A stretch of DNA of 64,000 nucleotides from Pyronema omphalodes (GCA_024516155.1 JAJJXM010000093.1:62001-126000), one strand, 5' to 3'; shown: positions 22,679-34,452, numbered from the stretch's first letter. A program made the numbers and translations. Notes: generated by a model from the letters alone, not told the origin.

Positions 22679-24589
22679 ATGCCCACCCGATCCTCCACTG
22701 TTGAGAAACAGCCCCTCCCCCCCGACAAAGCGCCCCCTCGAGCGCTCGCGAAAGAAAAACGCGCTAACGCAGAGCCGCACGAGTCCGACGCGTCCGGCGT
22801 TGAGATGCACGTAGACACGTGCTCTGACGTCAGCGAGGATTCCAGCGACGACGACGCGTCTCCCCGAGACAGCTCCCCAACGCCAACTTCTCGCAACACC
22901 ACCAACGCCCCACCCAAAACACCCCACAACAAAAAACCCCTCCCTGAAAACTCCGACACCCCCGATCAACTGAGCAACAATGACCCCAAATACTCCATCC
23001 AACAAACCACCGGAAAACAGAAAAAACGCCCCGCCGCCTCCACTGCCCATACTATCACCCATATCGCCGAAGACTCCACCCCCGTTCCTGCACTCGTCAA
23101 ACGACTCCACCCCGACATCGCTCCGATTAACGCCACACCTCCCAGCAACGCCGACCTCGCTCAATCCATCGACGTCCTCCACCACAATCTTGCCACCACC
23201 GCGGACATGTTTCGTCACGCCGACCAGACAACGAATGACAGAATCAACAAAGCGTTCAAGACAATCAACAAGAACCAGTCCCTCCTCCAATCCATCTACG
23301 ATGCCGTCCAACTCCTCGCCCCGTCCCTCCTACCGAAAGGAACAGCTACCGCCGTGTCCCCCACCCCCGTCTCCGCATCCCCCACCCCCCTCGAGACCAC
23401 GAGCCCCGATACCCAGCCCGTTAACGCCCCTCTCGACTTACCCTCCAAACATGCCCCCCGCCTCAGCGAAGCCGAGTACTGGAAGCAGAGGTGCTTGAAC
23501 GCCGAAGCTGAACTCCGGAAGGACGAGCTCCCTCCTCCCCCTCACCTACCCCCTCCCCCACCCCAGGCGAACGAACCGTGGCAAGGACCAATACCCTCGT
23601 CCGTCAAGCTGTTCAAAGAGAAAGCCGCTGCCCCATCAACGACCCCCCCTAAGACCACCAAACCCAACCCCCAACGCAAGAACTCCCCCCGCGTCCAAGA
23701 CATTGTGATCCCCTGCCCTGACCCCCGTGCCCTGCCCGATAGCTCTAAGATCGCCATTGGATTAGCTGTGAACGAAGCCCTACACAAGGGGAAGGTGGAA
23801 GGAAACATCATGATGGTTAGGAAAAATATCAACGGAAGCCTCATGCTTACCCCCTCCCCGAACACATCCATTACCGATCTCACCCCCCACCTGTCTGTTA
23901 TCCACGCCGCTGCCTGCACAGTCCACCCGAACCTCTTGCCCCCCCGACTTAACGAAAAATGGTATAAGCTGGCAGTCCACGGAATCCCCACGGACTACTA
24001 CGAGGACACCGCCGAGGGTATGCAAAAATTGCAGCAAGAAATCGAGACGAACCACAAAGTACGCCTGACACAACCCCCAAGGTACATCTCTCACCCGGAC
24101 AAGCGTGTTGGTAAGACCGCCTCCAGTGTGATGATCGCACTGAAGTCCAGCGAGGAATACAACCTCCTTGAGAGAACAAAGGTGACAGTATTATTCGAAC
24201 AACGCAAGGTGACAGAATTCTTCATCGCCCGTTCCATTGACCAATGCCGCAGGTGCCAGAAATTTGGACATCATCATGCAATCTTCCCAGCTGACAATGG
24301 CCCCGCTTGCGCGATATGCGCCGCCCCTCACCCCACCGAATATCACCAATGCGGCCAGTGTCCCACAATCCAGGGCCGCAAATGTCAACACACCCTCTAC
24401 AAGTGTGCCAAGTGTGTCGCCGCTGGCTTCACAGACGTCCACCACGCCGCATACAGCACCCGCTGCCCCGTCAAAGTGAACGTCGTCAGGGAAGCCTGGC
24501 AGAAGACTCGCCCGGAGACAACACCCCTAGACGCCATCCCCTCCGAAATAAACCCCAACGCCGACACCACCATGACCGCTGATGAATAG
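22679..24589 (+). CDS. LA2 ORF1 protein (gag-like, zinc knuckles)
   Basis: 636 residues from ATG 22679 (cttccgATG). An acidic, Pro-rich N-terminal half is followed by a helical stretch (MFRHADQTTNDRINKAF) and a conserved core with WYKLAVHGIPTDYY and PPRYISHPDKRVGKTASS near 420-490. The C-terminal zinc array starts near 522: CRRCQKFGHHHAIF has Phe in place of the last Cys of the first knuckle (LA1 has Cys), then CAICAAPHPTEYHQC and CAKC...H. In LINEs ORF1 binds the element RNA in a cytoplasmic particle. The last codon region overlaps ORF2 by 8 nt in the sequence ATGAATAG. Confidence 0.9.
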   Translation: MPTRSSTVEKQPLPPDKAPPRALAKEKRANAEPHESDASGVEMHVDTCSDVSEDSSDDDASPRDSSPTPTSRNTTNAPPKTPHNKKPLPENSDTPDQLSNNDPKYSIQQTTGKQKKRPAASTAHTITHIAEDSTPVPALVKRLHPDIAPINATPPSNADLAQSIDVLHHNLATTADMFRHADQTTNDRINKAFKTINKNQSLLQSIYDAVQLLAPSLLPKGTATAVSPTPVSASPTPLETTSPDTQPVNAPLDLPSKHAPRLSEAEYWKQRCLNAEAELRKDELPPPPHLPPPPPQANEPWQGPIPSSVKLFKEKAAAPSTTPPKTTKPNPQRKNSPRVQDIVIPCPDPRALPDSSKIAIGLAVNEALHKGKVEGNIMMVRKNINGSLMLTPSPNTSITDLTPHLSVIHAAACTVHPNLLPPRLNEKWYKLAVHGIPTDYYEDTAEGMQKLQQEIETNHKVRLTQPPRYISHPDKRVGKTASSVMIALKSSEEYNLLERTKVTVLFEQRKVTEFFIARSIDQCRRCQKFGHHHAIFPADNGPACAICAAPHPTEYHQCGQCPTIQGRKCQHTLYKCAKCVAAGFTDVHHAAYSTRCPVKVNVVREAWQKTRPETTPLDAIPSEINPNADTTMTADE

Positions 24590-27500
24590 ATACGACTCAT
24601 CAGCGGCGACCCTTCGCATCGTGTCACATAACACGAATCGCAGCGCCACCGCACTAACAACACTGCTGAACTCAGCAGGATCCAAAATAGACATATTGCT
24701 GGTACAAGAGATTAACGTTAAAGATCCCCGGTACGCAATCACACATCCAGATTTCCTTTTGTTACTTCCCCCTCGCAGCCACCACAAAGTCAATCGCACT
24801 GCTGCATATATCTCTCGCCTTAACCCACATGTTCGAGTCACACCAAGACCGGACGTCAGCGGAGATCCTGACCTCCAGGTACTCGAGGTTAGCACCACAC
24901 TCATTCCCTCCTTTTACCTCCTAAATATCTATAATGAAAAAGACCCCCAAACAAAATTATATACCGTCCCCCGCTCCCTTACCCCCCTCACTCTCCCCCA
25001 CCGTTGCGTGATCACAGGGGACCTCAATGCCCATCACCCTCTGTGGAACTCCCACGCACGCAGACCAGCGAGAGCAGACGTGCTGGTGGAACTGATGGAA
25101 GACCATCACTGGCAACTGATAAACGTCCCGGACGTTCCTACTTACCACTATCGAGACGGATCGGGCTCTTCGGTCCTCGACCTGACCCTGGCAGCCCCGG
25201 CGATGGCAAGGGAAATTTCTTCTTGGGCCATTGACGACGGCATTGCCACGGGATCGGACCACGAGGTGATCCGTTTCCAAATCGACTCCTTACACACCCA
25301 GACCACCACAACACCGCCGGCGACACTACACGACTAAACTGGCGCAAGACGGACTGGGAGACCTTCACCGAAGAATTACAACGCCTCACCGAAGCCTCCT
25401 ACCCCCGGTGGTCCCACCTCCGAGCCAACCCCTCCGCCGAGAATCTCGACGAATGGGCTGCCCTCCTTCGCGACTCTATCCAAACCGCCGCCACGATATC
25501 AACACCTACCCTCACCCCAACCCCGCGGTCGAAGAGATGGTGGACGGAGGAGGTACGCCTGACACGTAAAGACATGACCCGGGCCAGGAGGAGATGGAAA
25601 CAGACCCGCCTTCCCCAACACCTCGCCGAATACAAACAGTCTCGAAACGCCCACTACAGGAAAGTCCGACATGCAAAGGACTCCATGTGGAAGGAATACT
25701 TAGCCGCGGTGGAAGGACCAGACATATGGGCGGCCTTCCGATATACAAACCCGCGCCGCGCTCAATTGACACCACCGATCAAGACACAGGTAGGAGGAAT
25801 GGAGAAGGTATGCGTCGACTTCGACAGTAAGGTAGAGGCCTTTCAAGCGTTATTCCCTCCCCCCCCAGCTGCCCCCCCCACACGCACCTCACGACCCAAC
25901 CCCCAACTCCCCTGGAAAACATTCACCCCCGAAGAAATTCGTACCGCTATCACAACATCCTCCCCCAAGAAAGCCCCCGGCCCGGACTCCATCACGTTCG
26001 CGTGCCTTAGGAAGGCGTACGATGCAGTCCCCAAAGTTTTCAACGCCCTGTACTCAACCTTAGGAACGAAAGGATATCATCCGCGGAGCTGGCGAGAGGC
26101 CACGACGGTGGTGATACCTAAACCAAACAAACCGGACTATAGCGCCATAAAGGCATACCGCCCGATCGCCTTACTCAACTGCTTGGGCAAGGTGTTAGAA
26201 AAACTCATGGCGACCCGGCTCAGCCTTATGGCGGAGTCGCACGACATCCTGCATAAGGACCAGATTGGCGGGCGCCCAAAACGCTCGGCAATTGACGCCG
26301 CGATGGCACTGACGCATGAGGTAGAAGTTAACGCCGGAAATCGCTTCGTGACGTCTGCCCTGTTTTTAGATGTACGAGGAGCTTTCGATAACGTCTCCTC
26401 CGGCAGATTACTGGCAACTATGCACTCACTCGGCTGCCCACAGGCGGTAATATCGTGGTGTTCCTCATTCTTAAGTGACCGTACAACCGCCCTATCATTT
26501 GACGGCAGAACAGATTCACAGCGTCCAATTCAAACCGGCATTCCCCAGGGATCCCCCGCGTCGCCAATACTCTTCCTCATATACCTTCGCCCCCTCTTTG
26601 ACGCCTTACAATCCGAACACCCGACCCTGTGGACCCCTAGCTATATAGACGACGTTGCCTTGGTGGCCCATGGACGAACGAGAGAACAAAATGCGCGCGC
26701 CCTGGAAGCAGCCGCTCGCACCGCATTCGACTGGGCGCAGACAAACGCGGTAGCATTCGACGATTCCAAATCGGAGATGCTGCACTTCCATAAGTCGCGA
26801 CTCGACGAACACAGCGAAGCAACAAACGTGCGCTTACCTAACGGCACCATAGTCACCCCTGGGACCCAAGGAGGCAGCAAGGACGTGGTCCGGTGGATTG
26901 GCATACATTTTGATCGCAAACTTTCCTTCTCCCAACATGTAAAAATAAGACTGACGGCCGCCGCTAGGTCCCTCAACGCCCTCCGAAGTTTGGTACGTCA
27001 CGAAACAGGTCTGTCCCCCTCAGCGACCCGTACACTTTATCAAGCGTGTGTAACCTCCAGGTCCGGATTTTGGCTCTGAGATCTGGTGGAATGGACAAAA
27101 AGGACTGGCCAGCACACTACAAACGCAACAAAACTCCGCCCTACGCCGCATACTAAACGCATTCACATCGACCCCCATAGTGGCCCTACACAACGAAGCC
27201 GCCATACCCCCCGTCGCAGTTCGCCTTCAACGCCGCAGCCGCAAATACGTTCTCCGCCTCCTCTCCCTCCCCCCTTCCCACCCCGTAGTTAGACGCTGCC
27301 CTTCCTCCTTCCCCGTGCCCAACCACTTCCCCACCTCCATATGCGACCCGTCCGAATATGACTACCCCTGGAACACCACCCAGAAAGCCCCCTCGCGCCT
27401 CGTTCGCATGCTCCGCTCCGTCGGTCAGTGGATATTACCAGACGACGTAATCGAGGACACGGCACACCCAAATCCCACCCCGTGGATAAGCTCACCCCTA

Positions 27501-28619
27501 CGAATAAAGATATCCTCCCTCCCCAAACCCGAAGCCGCCGTCGAACACCTCTCGCTGATCCGCGACCTGAGTGACGACAAAACCAACATTATCGCCTATA
27601 CAGACGGCTCCCAACTCGAAGGAAAAACAGGCGCCGGATACTGCATCACCTCAGGTTTCCCCCGTCAAGTCAACGAATCCATCCCCATGGGCACGACCAC
27701 GGAAGTGTTCGACGCCGAGCTACGAGCAATTCACGACTGCCTCGAGATGTGCCACAAAATCATCTCCCACAACCACCTCCGACGCCGCCGGATACACGTC
27801 TTTACAGACAACCAGGCGGCCATCCTCCGCGCCTCCCGCACAACATATGGTCCGGGCCAAGAGCTCGCCCGCGCTATACACGACATCGCCTCCTCCCTCC
27901 GTTCCAGAGACACATCCGTCACCTTACATTGGGTCCCAGGACATACCGATATACCCGGGAACGACCAAGCCGACCTCCTCGCCAAAACTGCAACCACCCT
28001 AACTCCCCCCTCTTCGCTACCGGTCTCCCTGTCCTGGATACGCCGACAGATTCACGATCAATACATCCAAGACTGGACGACCTGGTACTCCTCCGCGCCG
28101 AAACTTAAAACATACGACGCCCCACACCGTCGACGCCTCGACCATGCCTACACGGCCCTACCACGCAAACTATCAACCGCAATCTTGGGATTGCGAACCG
28201 GACACGGTTATTTTTTGGACTGCCTTGCTCATCCCCCCACCGCCCAATACCCCTCCCGCTCGTGCTCATGCCCCCTTCACCCTCCGCAATCCCCCAAACA
28301 TCTCATTCTCTCGTGCCCCTACTTCACTTCCCAACGGACCGAACTACGACGTACACTGAAAATCCCTCGACGACGACACCTCACACTACCGACAATCTTA
28401 CATACCACCGCCGGAACCAAAGCACTGTCCGCTATGATCTCAGAGACCAAGATAGCGACTGCGGAGTGGGCTCACGCAAGGTTAAGTAAACTCCCCGCTG
28501 AGGAGAAAACATCTGCTACGCTGACAACAGACTGGGGGACGCTGCTGGACCTGACGGACGAGCACGCGGTTACCTCTAATAATCAAAAAAAAAAAAAAAA
28601 TAATAATAAAAAGAAGTAG
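24582..28619 (+). pseudogene. LA2 ORF2: endonuclease-RT-RNase H with two frameshifts
   Basis: About 1346 codons starting at ATG 24582 inside the ORF1 stop. APE-type endonuclease (24582-25330): LLVQEINV, GDLNAHHPLWN, SVLDLTLA, GSDHEVIRF hold the catalytic Glu, Asp/Asn and Asp/His. One frameshift at about 25325. RT (about 25950-27060): LFLDVRGAFDNVSS, GIPQGSPASPILF, SYIDDVALVA. A second frameshift, one extra T, at about 27070 (FWL in place of FGSEIWW). RNase H (27590-28000): YTDGSQLEG, DAELRAIHDC, FTDNQAAILR, GNDQADLLAK. C-terminal C-x-C-x3-H...H-x4-C near 28262-28320. The tail of the frame runs into an A-rich stretch. Confidence 0.92.
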
Positions 28620-29371
28620 GAGGAGGACGGAGGGAGGGAGAAGCGGGAGGCGAGAGCGGAGAGAGAGACGAGGGAGAGGGGAGATGGAGGAAGCGGACGA
28701 TGACGAGGAGAGAGTGGAGACGGGAGACTGGGAGAGCGGAGGCGTGGTTGTTGTGGAGAATGGAGTATTGTGTTTTTTCTTTTTTTGAAACGGGAATGAA
28801 AGTGAGGCGAGGAGTCGAGGGAGAGGAGAGACGCGGTGGAGACGGACGGGAGGAGCACGAATGAGGCGAGTACGAGATGGTGACGTGGAGAGAAGTGGAC
28901 GGAGTGGGACGATGGATGGCTGGCGAGCCGAGAGGGAGGAGCGTGGTGAAGGGCGAGGGGAGGGACGTCGAGTAGGGTAGTGGCACAGGGGAGAGAGGTG
29001 CGATGGGGGGGCGTTGACCCGGGGGAGTTATATCTTCTTTTCTTTTCTTTTGCTTGTTTGTTTTTGCTTTGTGGAGGAAATAAAGGTGGAAAAACGGTTA
29101 AAAAAGGGAGGGGGAGGGTGGAGGAAATGGGGGAACGACCCGGCGAGGTGGCCTCCGAGCGTACAGGGCTCCTGGAACAGACAACGCTTGACGAACAAAA
29201 GCACAACGAGACTTGGGGGTCTACAACCCCACACCCTAACGACAAGCTCTGGGGCATACCCAGTGAGAGCTTGGCCTAACACCCGGGTTTCTCAATTTTG
29301 TATTTACTGTAGATTCCGCCATAACCTTACGGTTGGATGCGTGTATGAGTTAATAAATAAATAAATAAATA
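28620..29371 (+). other. LA2 3' UTR, hairpin and AAAT tail
   Basis: Purine-rich non-coding sequence. The last ~330 bp (from tgctttgtggaggaaataaa) are nearly the same as the 3' end of N1, so this part is the shared 3' module. The terminal hairpin aaccttacggtt precedes TAAATAAAT repeats. Confidence 0.85.
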
Positions 29372-29607
29372 AAAAACCCAGTCTCCACCTCTACCAGTCT
29401 CCTCCTCTTGATCGTTGTGGTTGTGGGGTCTGTCCCCACTGTTACTACGGGGGTTTCTTGTCCAAGCGCGTCTGATGTTCCAAGTGCCCTGCTTGCACAG
29501 AGGCCGCCTCGCCGGGCTCCTCCCTTTCCTCCTCCCTTCCCCTCCCATTTTTAACCATTTTTCCTCCTTTATTTCCTCCACAAAGCAAAAACAAAACCAA
29601 AGCAAAG

Positions 29608-31062
29608 TTAAACAGCCGCCGGGCCACCCGTGCCCCCACTCTCCTCTCCTCTCTCCCCTCCTCCGCCGGTGTCTCCTGACTCTTTGCCCTTTGAGACACC
29701 CAGGCCCGCCCTGCCCCTCTTCTCCTCCCCTCTTTCCCCTTCTCCTTCCTTCTTCCTCAGCCTCCTCGCTGCTCCCCCTCGCCTCTCTCCCCTTCTTGTC
29801 GGTGGTGTTGTGAGTCCAAGATTGCCATTCCCAAGCACAATCTGGACGTTGATGCCTCCGCTCTTGAGGACTTCTGCCCAAGTCTTCTTTGCAGAGGAGG
29901 TTGTCGTTCTGGGTTGGTGGGTATTCTTTCCCCGTCCACCATTCTTTGTTGTAGGGGTCTTGCTGGGTTGCGCTGCCGTAGGTGTCGTCTCCTTCGCTTT
30001 CTGCGTCTTCCTCTGTGTAGCCTTCGCCTCCACAGTCTTCCATCTGTTCGTCTCAGCAGGGGCGGTGCTTGGGGCGTCGGGTAGAGGTGTGTCCTGAGCA
30101 GATGGACTGTCAGGGAGAGGTTCCGGTGTCGCATCGGTTGACGTGATCGCGAGGAGAGGTAGGGGGGACATAGGCTTGAGGGCATCAAGCTTGTCCTGGG
30201 TGGCGGTAGTCGCATGTTTTGAGTGCATCAGGCTTCGCACCGGTGATGCCGCTCTCGGTTTGTGGTTCACCGGTCTTCTGTTTGTCGGTGAGGTGGGTTC
30301 GGTGTTCTGGTCGCTTCCCCTTCGCTTTCTCTTGCCAGGAGGGTTGCGAACAGCGTCCAGGACATCCTGAATGTCATGTTGGACGACGGACAGTTGCATA
30401 GTCATCTCTTCCATCGCTGAGGAAGAGGCCGTGAGGTTCGGTGAGGGGGGCGCCGAAATGACTTGTTGCTGTTCGTCGATTTTCCTCGTCAGGGCGTCCA
30501 CAGCAGCCTTGAGAGCTGCTGTTTCTGCCTGTGTAGAGTCGTAGGCTGCGCGCAGCTTCGTGTTTTCGCCGATCAGAATGTTGAATTTCGTCATCATGAC
30601 GTCGAATCTGAGGCGCATCTCATCGCTGTTGTTGCGTATGGTGTCATCGAGGGTATTGAAGCGACGCTGTGTGTCCTGGTGGATCTGTTGTATCCCCAGG
30701 AAGCTGGCTCCAGTGAATTCGGCGTAGTTGTCTTCAAACAGTTGATCTAGGGTGGCATAGTTGTCGTCAACTGCGACTGCCTTATTAATTGCAGATACCA
30801 TCATGCGACGGTAGTCACTAAACCGGCTGTGTTCAGTTGTCGCCTGTTGCTGCGATGTTGAAGCCGAAGGAGCTGGTGATCGTGCCAAGACCACGCTCTG
30901 GAAGGGCTTTCCAGTGAAGTTTCCATCAACTTCATCAACTTTTCCATCTCTTCCATTCAGAGTAGGAGTAGATCCATCATGACGAAGGTCGGCTAGAACA
31001 TTGTACGCGTTTTCGGACCGTTTCGGTCGTCGGGCGTTGTTCTGTCGTTGTTTTGGCGACAT
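29608..31062 (-). CDS. N2 coiled-coil ORF1-like protein (484 aa)
   Basis: Start taken at the first ATG (reverse strand 31062, MSPKQRQNN); the open frame extends 17 codons further but only with non-ATG codons. Long coiled coil about residues 110-200 (IDEQQQ end), proline-rich linker, basic GKRKRRGSDQN near 243, KTWAEVLKSGGINVQIV near 392 and a Gly/Arg/Glu-rich C terminus ending GGPAAV. No zinc knuckle, endonuclease or RT. The same 484-codon length is found in N5 and in N4 after removing its insert, so the frame is conserved. Likely role by analogy: RNA-binding, multimerising ORF1-type protein; function not shown. Confidence 0.8.
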   Translation of the reverse strand: MSPKQRQNNARRPKRSENAYNVLADLRHDGSTPTLNGRDGKVDEVDGNFTGKPFQSVVLARSPAPSASTSQQQATTEHSRFSDYRRMMVSAINKAVAVDDNYATLDQLFEDNYAEFTGASFLGIQQIHQDTQRRFNTLDDTIRNNSDEMRLRFDVMMTKFNILIGENTKLRAAYDSTQAETAALKAAVDALTRKIDEQQQVISAPPSPNLTASSSAMEEMTMQLSVVQHDIQDVLDAVRNPPGKRKRRGSDQNTEPTSPTNRRPVNHKPRAASPVRSLMHSKHATTATQDKLDALKPMSPLPLLAITSTDATPEPLPDSPSAQDTPLPDAPSTAPAETNRWKTVEAKATQRKTQKAKETTPTAAQPSKTPTTKNGGRGKNTHQPRTTTSSAKKTWAEVLKSGGINVQIVLGNGNLGLTTPPTRRGERRGGAARRLRKKEGEGERGEEKRGRAGLGVSKGKESGDTGGGGERGEESGGTGGPAAV

Positions 31063-31589
31063 TTCGTGAGGTGGGGTAAGCCAAAACTCGTGAAAACTCT
31101 GATTTTGCGACAAAAGTCAACAAAAACAACGTAGAATTCCCTGAAAATTCAGAGAATAACGTAACAGAGTGCTGCGAATCCGAATCCGATGAGAAAACCG
31201 GGGGTTTCAGTGCTCGTTGTTGAGAATGCGATGGAAGAGATGGAAAAGTTGATGAAGTTGATGTTTCCTTTGTAGGGTTTATGTGTTTTGTTTCTGTTTC
31301 TGTTTTTGTTTGGAATACCCTGGACATAGCCGGATCTCCTGTACATAGTATTATAGGTCGCGCGGGTGGTTGTATCCCAGAGCAACTGCGGTGTTGCAGG
31401 GTATGGGCATGAAGTAGGTGGAGCGCAATAGCCATAGTAGCTCTAGTTGCAATAAAACCAAGGTCAGATTAGTTTTACTTCCTAGCTTCTTGGGAACTCT
31501 ATTAGTTGATTATCTATCTCGCGAACGAAGCATTGACTGATCGAACAAACCTCTGTATTGAAAGCCTCAATACCCAGGTTCACACAGTC

Positions 31590-32556
31590 GAAGGCGGTGC
31601 GAGCCGCGGCTTCCAGTTCGCGGGCATTCTCTTCTCTGGTACGCCCGTGTGCGATGAGAGCTACGTCATCCATGTAGCTCGGGGTCCATAACGTGGGGTG
31701 GGTCGTTTGTAGTTTGTTGAATAGAGGGCGTAGGTAGGTGAGGAATAGAATGGGCGACGCCGGGGATCCTTGGGGGATGCCCGTCATAATAGGTCGCTGT
31801 ATATCTGTTCGTCCGTCGAATGATAGGGCTGTTGTCCTTTCGCTTAGGAAAGTCGAACACCAGGAGACAACTGCAGTTGGGCAGCCCAGTGTGCGCATCG
31901 TCGTGAGGAGGCGCGCGGAGGAGACATTGTCGAAGGCCCCTCGCACGTCTACAAATAGCGCGGAGGTTACCATGCGGCGCCCCGCATTCGCTTCGACCTC
32001 GTGCGTTAGGGCCATTGCAACGTCGATAGCCGAGCGTTTAGGGTGCCCGCCTATCTGGTCCGCATGCAATATGTTGTGTGACTCCGCCATAAGGCTGAGC
32101 CGGGTCGCCATAAGTTTTTCTAAGATTTTTGCCATGCAGTTCAGCAACCCGATGGGTCGATAGGCCTTAACTGCGCTATAGTCGGGATTATTCGGTTTCG
32201 GGATAACCACCATCGTTGCTTCGCGCCAGCATCTGGGGTGGTATCCTTTGCCACCTAACCTTGCATACAGCACATCGAACACCTTGGGGATGGCATCGTA
32301 GGCTCTCCTTAGGCATGCGAACGTTATCATGTCGGGACCTGGGGCTTTCTTGCGGGAGGAGGAGCAGATCGCGTGGCGTATTTCTTCGGGGGTGAAGGTG
32401 TGCCAGGGGAGAATGGGGTGTTTGGGGGGGAGTTGAGTCGGAGGGGCAGCGGGGGGGGGGGGGGGTGGGAAAAGCGCCTGAAAGGCGTTTACTTTGCTTT
32501 CGAAATCAACGTGTACCTTATCCACCCCACCTACCTGGGTTGTAATTGGGGGGGTC
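31590..32556 (-). pseudogene. LA1 ORF2, central part (RT fingers and palm)
   Basis: Reverse strand: KKAPGPDMITFACLRRAYD, YRPIGLLN, LEKLMATRL, ALFVDVRGAFDNVSS, GIPQGSPASPILF, SYMDDVALIA. The frame is open throughout this piece. It joins the 15571-17420 piece across TGE2 and the 48415-49597 piece across LB1 (TSD taattgggggggtc, 32543-32556 and 48401-48414). Confidence 0.92.
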
Positions 32557-32610
32557 TGTTTGTTTGTTTGTTTGTTTGTTTATTCATTACTTGTTTGCAA
32601 CCTTAAGGTT

Positions 32611-33369
32611 ATGACAAGGGACAGATAAGTACAAAAGAGAAGAAGAAAGAAACGCAAAAGCAAAAACCCAGTCTCCGCTTCTACCATCCTCCTCCTCTTG
32701 ATCGTTGTGGTTGTGGGGTCTGTCCCCACTGTTACTGCTGGGGTGTGTTGTCCGTATCGCGACTTTTGTTCCAGTGCCCTGCTTGCACAGAGGCCACCTC
32801 GCCGGGTTCCTCCCTTTCCTCCTCCCTTCCCCTTCCCATCTTTAGTTTTCTTTTCCCGCCTTTGTTTCCTCCGCTACAAATGAAATGATTACTCCCACCG
32901 GCCCCTGCTGGCCCTTCGCCGCGCTCCTCACTCTCCTGGTCTACTCTCCACCCCTTCCCCCCGTTGAAACAAAAGAAATCCTCCTCGGGTACAAAGAAAA
33001 CACACAGATAAAAAGAAAATTCAGCTCCCCCCGCTGCCCTCCTTCTCGCCGTCCCGCTACCTCCCACCCGTCTCTCCCGCCGTTCCCCTCTCTACATGTC
33101 ATCCCCTTACATCTCCCTTCATCGTTCTTCCCGCTCCCTTCGATCCTGTTCTCCCCGGAAATGCAAAGTACTCAAACAAACGCGATAAGGAAATAAAACA
33201 TAAAGGAAACGTAAAGAAACCAAGACGAGAATTAGAAACCTGAATAAGCACCAACGTAAAATGAAAAGAAAATCTAGATGAAAAGGAAAGTGTTGCAAGC
33301 TGAGGCTTGAGCGCGCGAGAGGTGTTTATCACTGTGGCAAGCTTAGTCAACGAAAGAGGGGGTCTGCTC
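32611..33369 (-). other. LB1 3' UTR
   Basis: Non-coding family B 3' region. The 209 bp next to the tail match the 3' ends of N2, N4, N5 and LB2; further in, only LB2 shares it (cctttgtttcctccg...). No gene is seen. Confidence 0.7.
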
Positions 33370-34452
33370 CCTTCTGCGAGCGTTGTTTAACCGGGTATGG
33401 GCCCAGACCGAGGTAGCGACCTTGGTCACGGAGATGAAATCACAGAGAGCCTGCGTGCCGGGTTTGGTGTTCAGGATGGATTCCATGTTGAGTCGAGCGT
33501 AGCGGGTGAGTTTGGGGTCCTGTCGGAGGGTTGCACGAGCGTCCTAGAACTCGGGGCAACTTAGGAGGAGGTGTCGAGGTGTCTGAGGAGGGTGGATGGG
33601 GCAGTTGCATGAGCGTGCCGGGTATGCGTTGGACGGGGGCTGGGCGAGGCAGCTTAGGAAGTACCCATGTCCTGTCCGGAGTCCGAGGATGGCTGTGGAC
33701 ATCCACGGGGGTGGTTGGTGTAGGCGGTGTCCATGCGCCTCCGGTGTTGGGCTGCGTACGTCTTAGGCCTGGGAGAGGAGTTGTACCACTCCTGCCATTC
33801 GCTTGTGTGGCGTTCACGGGTGCGTTGTCGTAGCCATGTTATGGTGATGGGAGGTAGTCGGCGAGGTTGTATCGTTGTGGCTTGACGGGCCAGGTCGTCG
33901 GCGATTTCGTTACCGGGGACGCTGGCGTGTCCGGGGATCCAGTGGACGGTGATGGAGATCCGTATTCGCTGAGGTTGCGAGCGACTGCGTGAATGTTCCG
34001 AGCGACTTCTTGTCCAGGACCGCTGCGTAGGTGGGAGGTTCTGTGAGCGGCAGCCTGGCTGTCCGTGAAGACGTGGATAGTTCTATCGGATAGGGAGTGT
34101 TGTGGGGTGTATTTTAGACATGTGCGAAGGCCCTCGAGCATGGCGGTGACCTCTGCATCGAAGACTTCGGTGATGTCTCCCATGGGGACGATGGATCTCA
34201 CTGGTCGGGGCAGGCCGTGAGGTATGGTGTACCCTGCTCCCGTCGTGCCGTTGATCTTGGAGCCATCCGTGTAGAGTAGGATGCTGTCTTTGCGGCGGCG
34301 GAGGGTGTGTAGCAGGAGGAGGTGTTCGTCGACCACGTCGTCCTTCGGGGAGGTGGGGATGTCGGTGGTAATTGAGGTGGCGGACTCATTGTCGGGGACG
34401 TTCTGTGAGGTGTCCTCGATTACGCCGTTTGGCGCGATCCATGGCGAGAGGG
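33370..34452 (-). pseudogene. LB1 ORF2 C terminus (RNase H), broken
   Basis: Reverse strand shows DEHLLLLHTLRRRKDSILLYTDGSKINGTTGAGY, MGDITEVFDAEVTAMLEGL, IHVFTDSQAAAHR, then loses frame near 33900-33960; the WVPGH-like part and the CxC...C region are in other frames. It parallels LB2 ORF2 but is clearly older. It is cut at 34452 by N3. Confidence 0.85.

Larger units (their letters stand above)
22376..29371 (+). mobile_element. LINE LA2: full-length family A LINE (6996 bp)
   Basis: TSD aaaaacccagtctc at 22362-22375 and 29372-29385. 5' UTR 22376-22678 with a 9-base C run at 22410-22418, ORF1 22679-24589, ORF2 from 24582, long 3' UTR to 29350, and an AAAT-repeat tail. It is uninterrupted; only two single frameshifts in ORF2 are evident. 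Confidence 0.95.
22267..31262 (-). mobile_element. N2: ORF1-only LINE derivative, AAAC tail, split by LA2
   Basis: TSD gtttcctttgtagg at 22253-22266 and 31263-31276. Its 3' end (AAAC repeats on the element strand, then the cataaccttcgggttg hairpin) is at 22267; its body resumes at 29386 after LA2. Net length about 1.99 kb. The usual 5' poly(C) signature is missing: instead 31230-31262 is a 33-bp inverted piece of its own ORF1. Confidence 0.92.
17421..31584 (+). mobile_element. TGE2: second copy of the TG...CA element, with two inserts
   Basis: Flanked by the 5-bp TSD cagtc (17416-17420 and 31585-31589). Segments 17421-19850, 21845-22266 and 31277-31584 add to 3160 bp, identical in length to TGE1. 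Ends TGTCCCACCC and GGTTCACA. The host is LINE LA1 ORF2. A 5-bp TSD with TG/CA ends is the hallmark of retroviral-type integrase, not of LINE endonuclease (11-14 bp here). Confidence 0.92.

Noticed and set aside
28576..29257. Reverse-strand Ser/Pro-rich frames over the LA2 3' UTR
   Set aside because: Low complexity and overlapping a purine-rich UTR; no homologue among the other elements keeps the frame as a gene.
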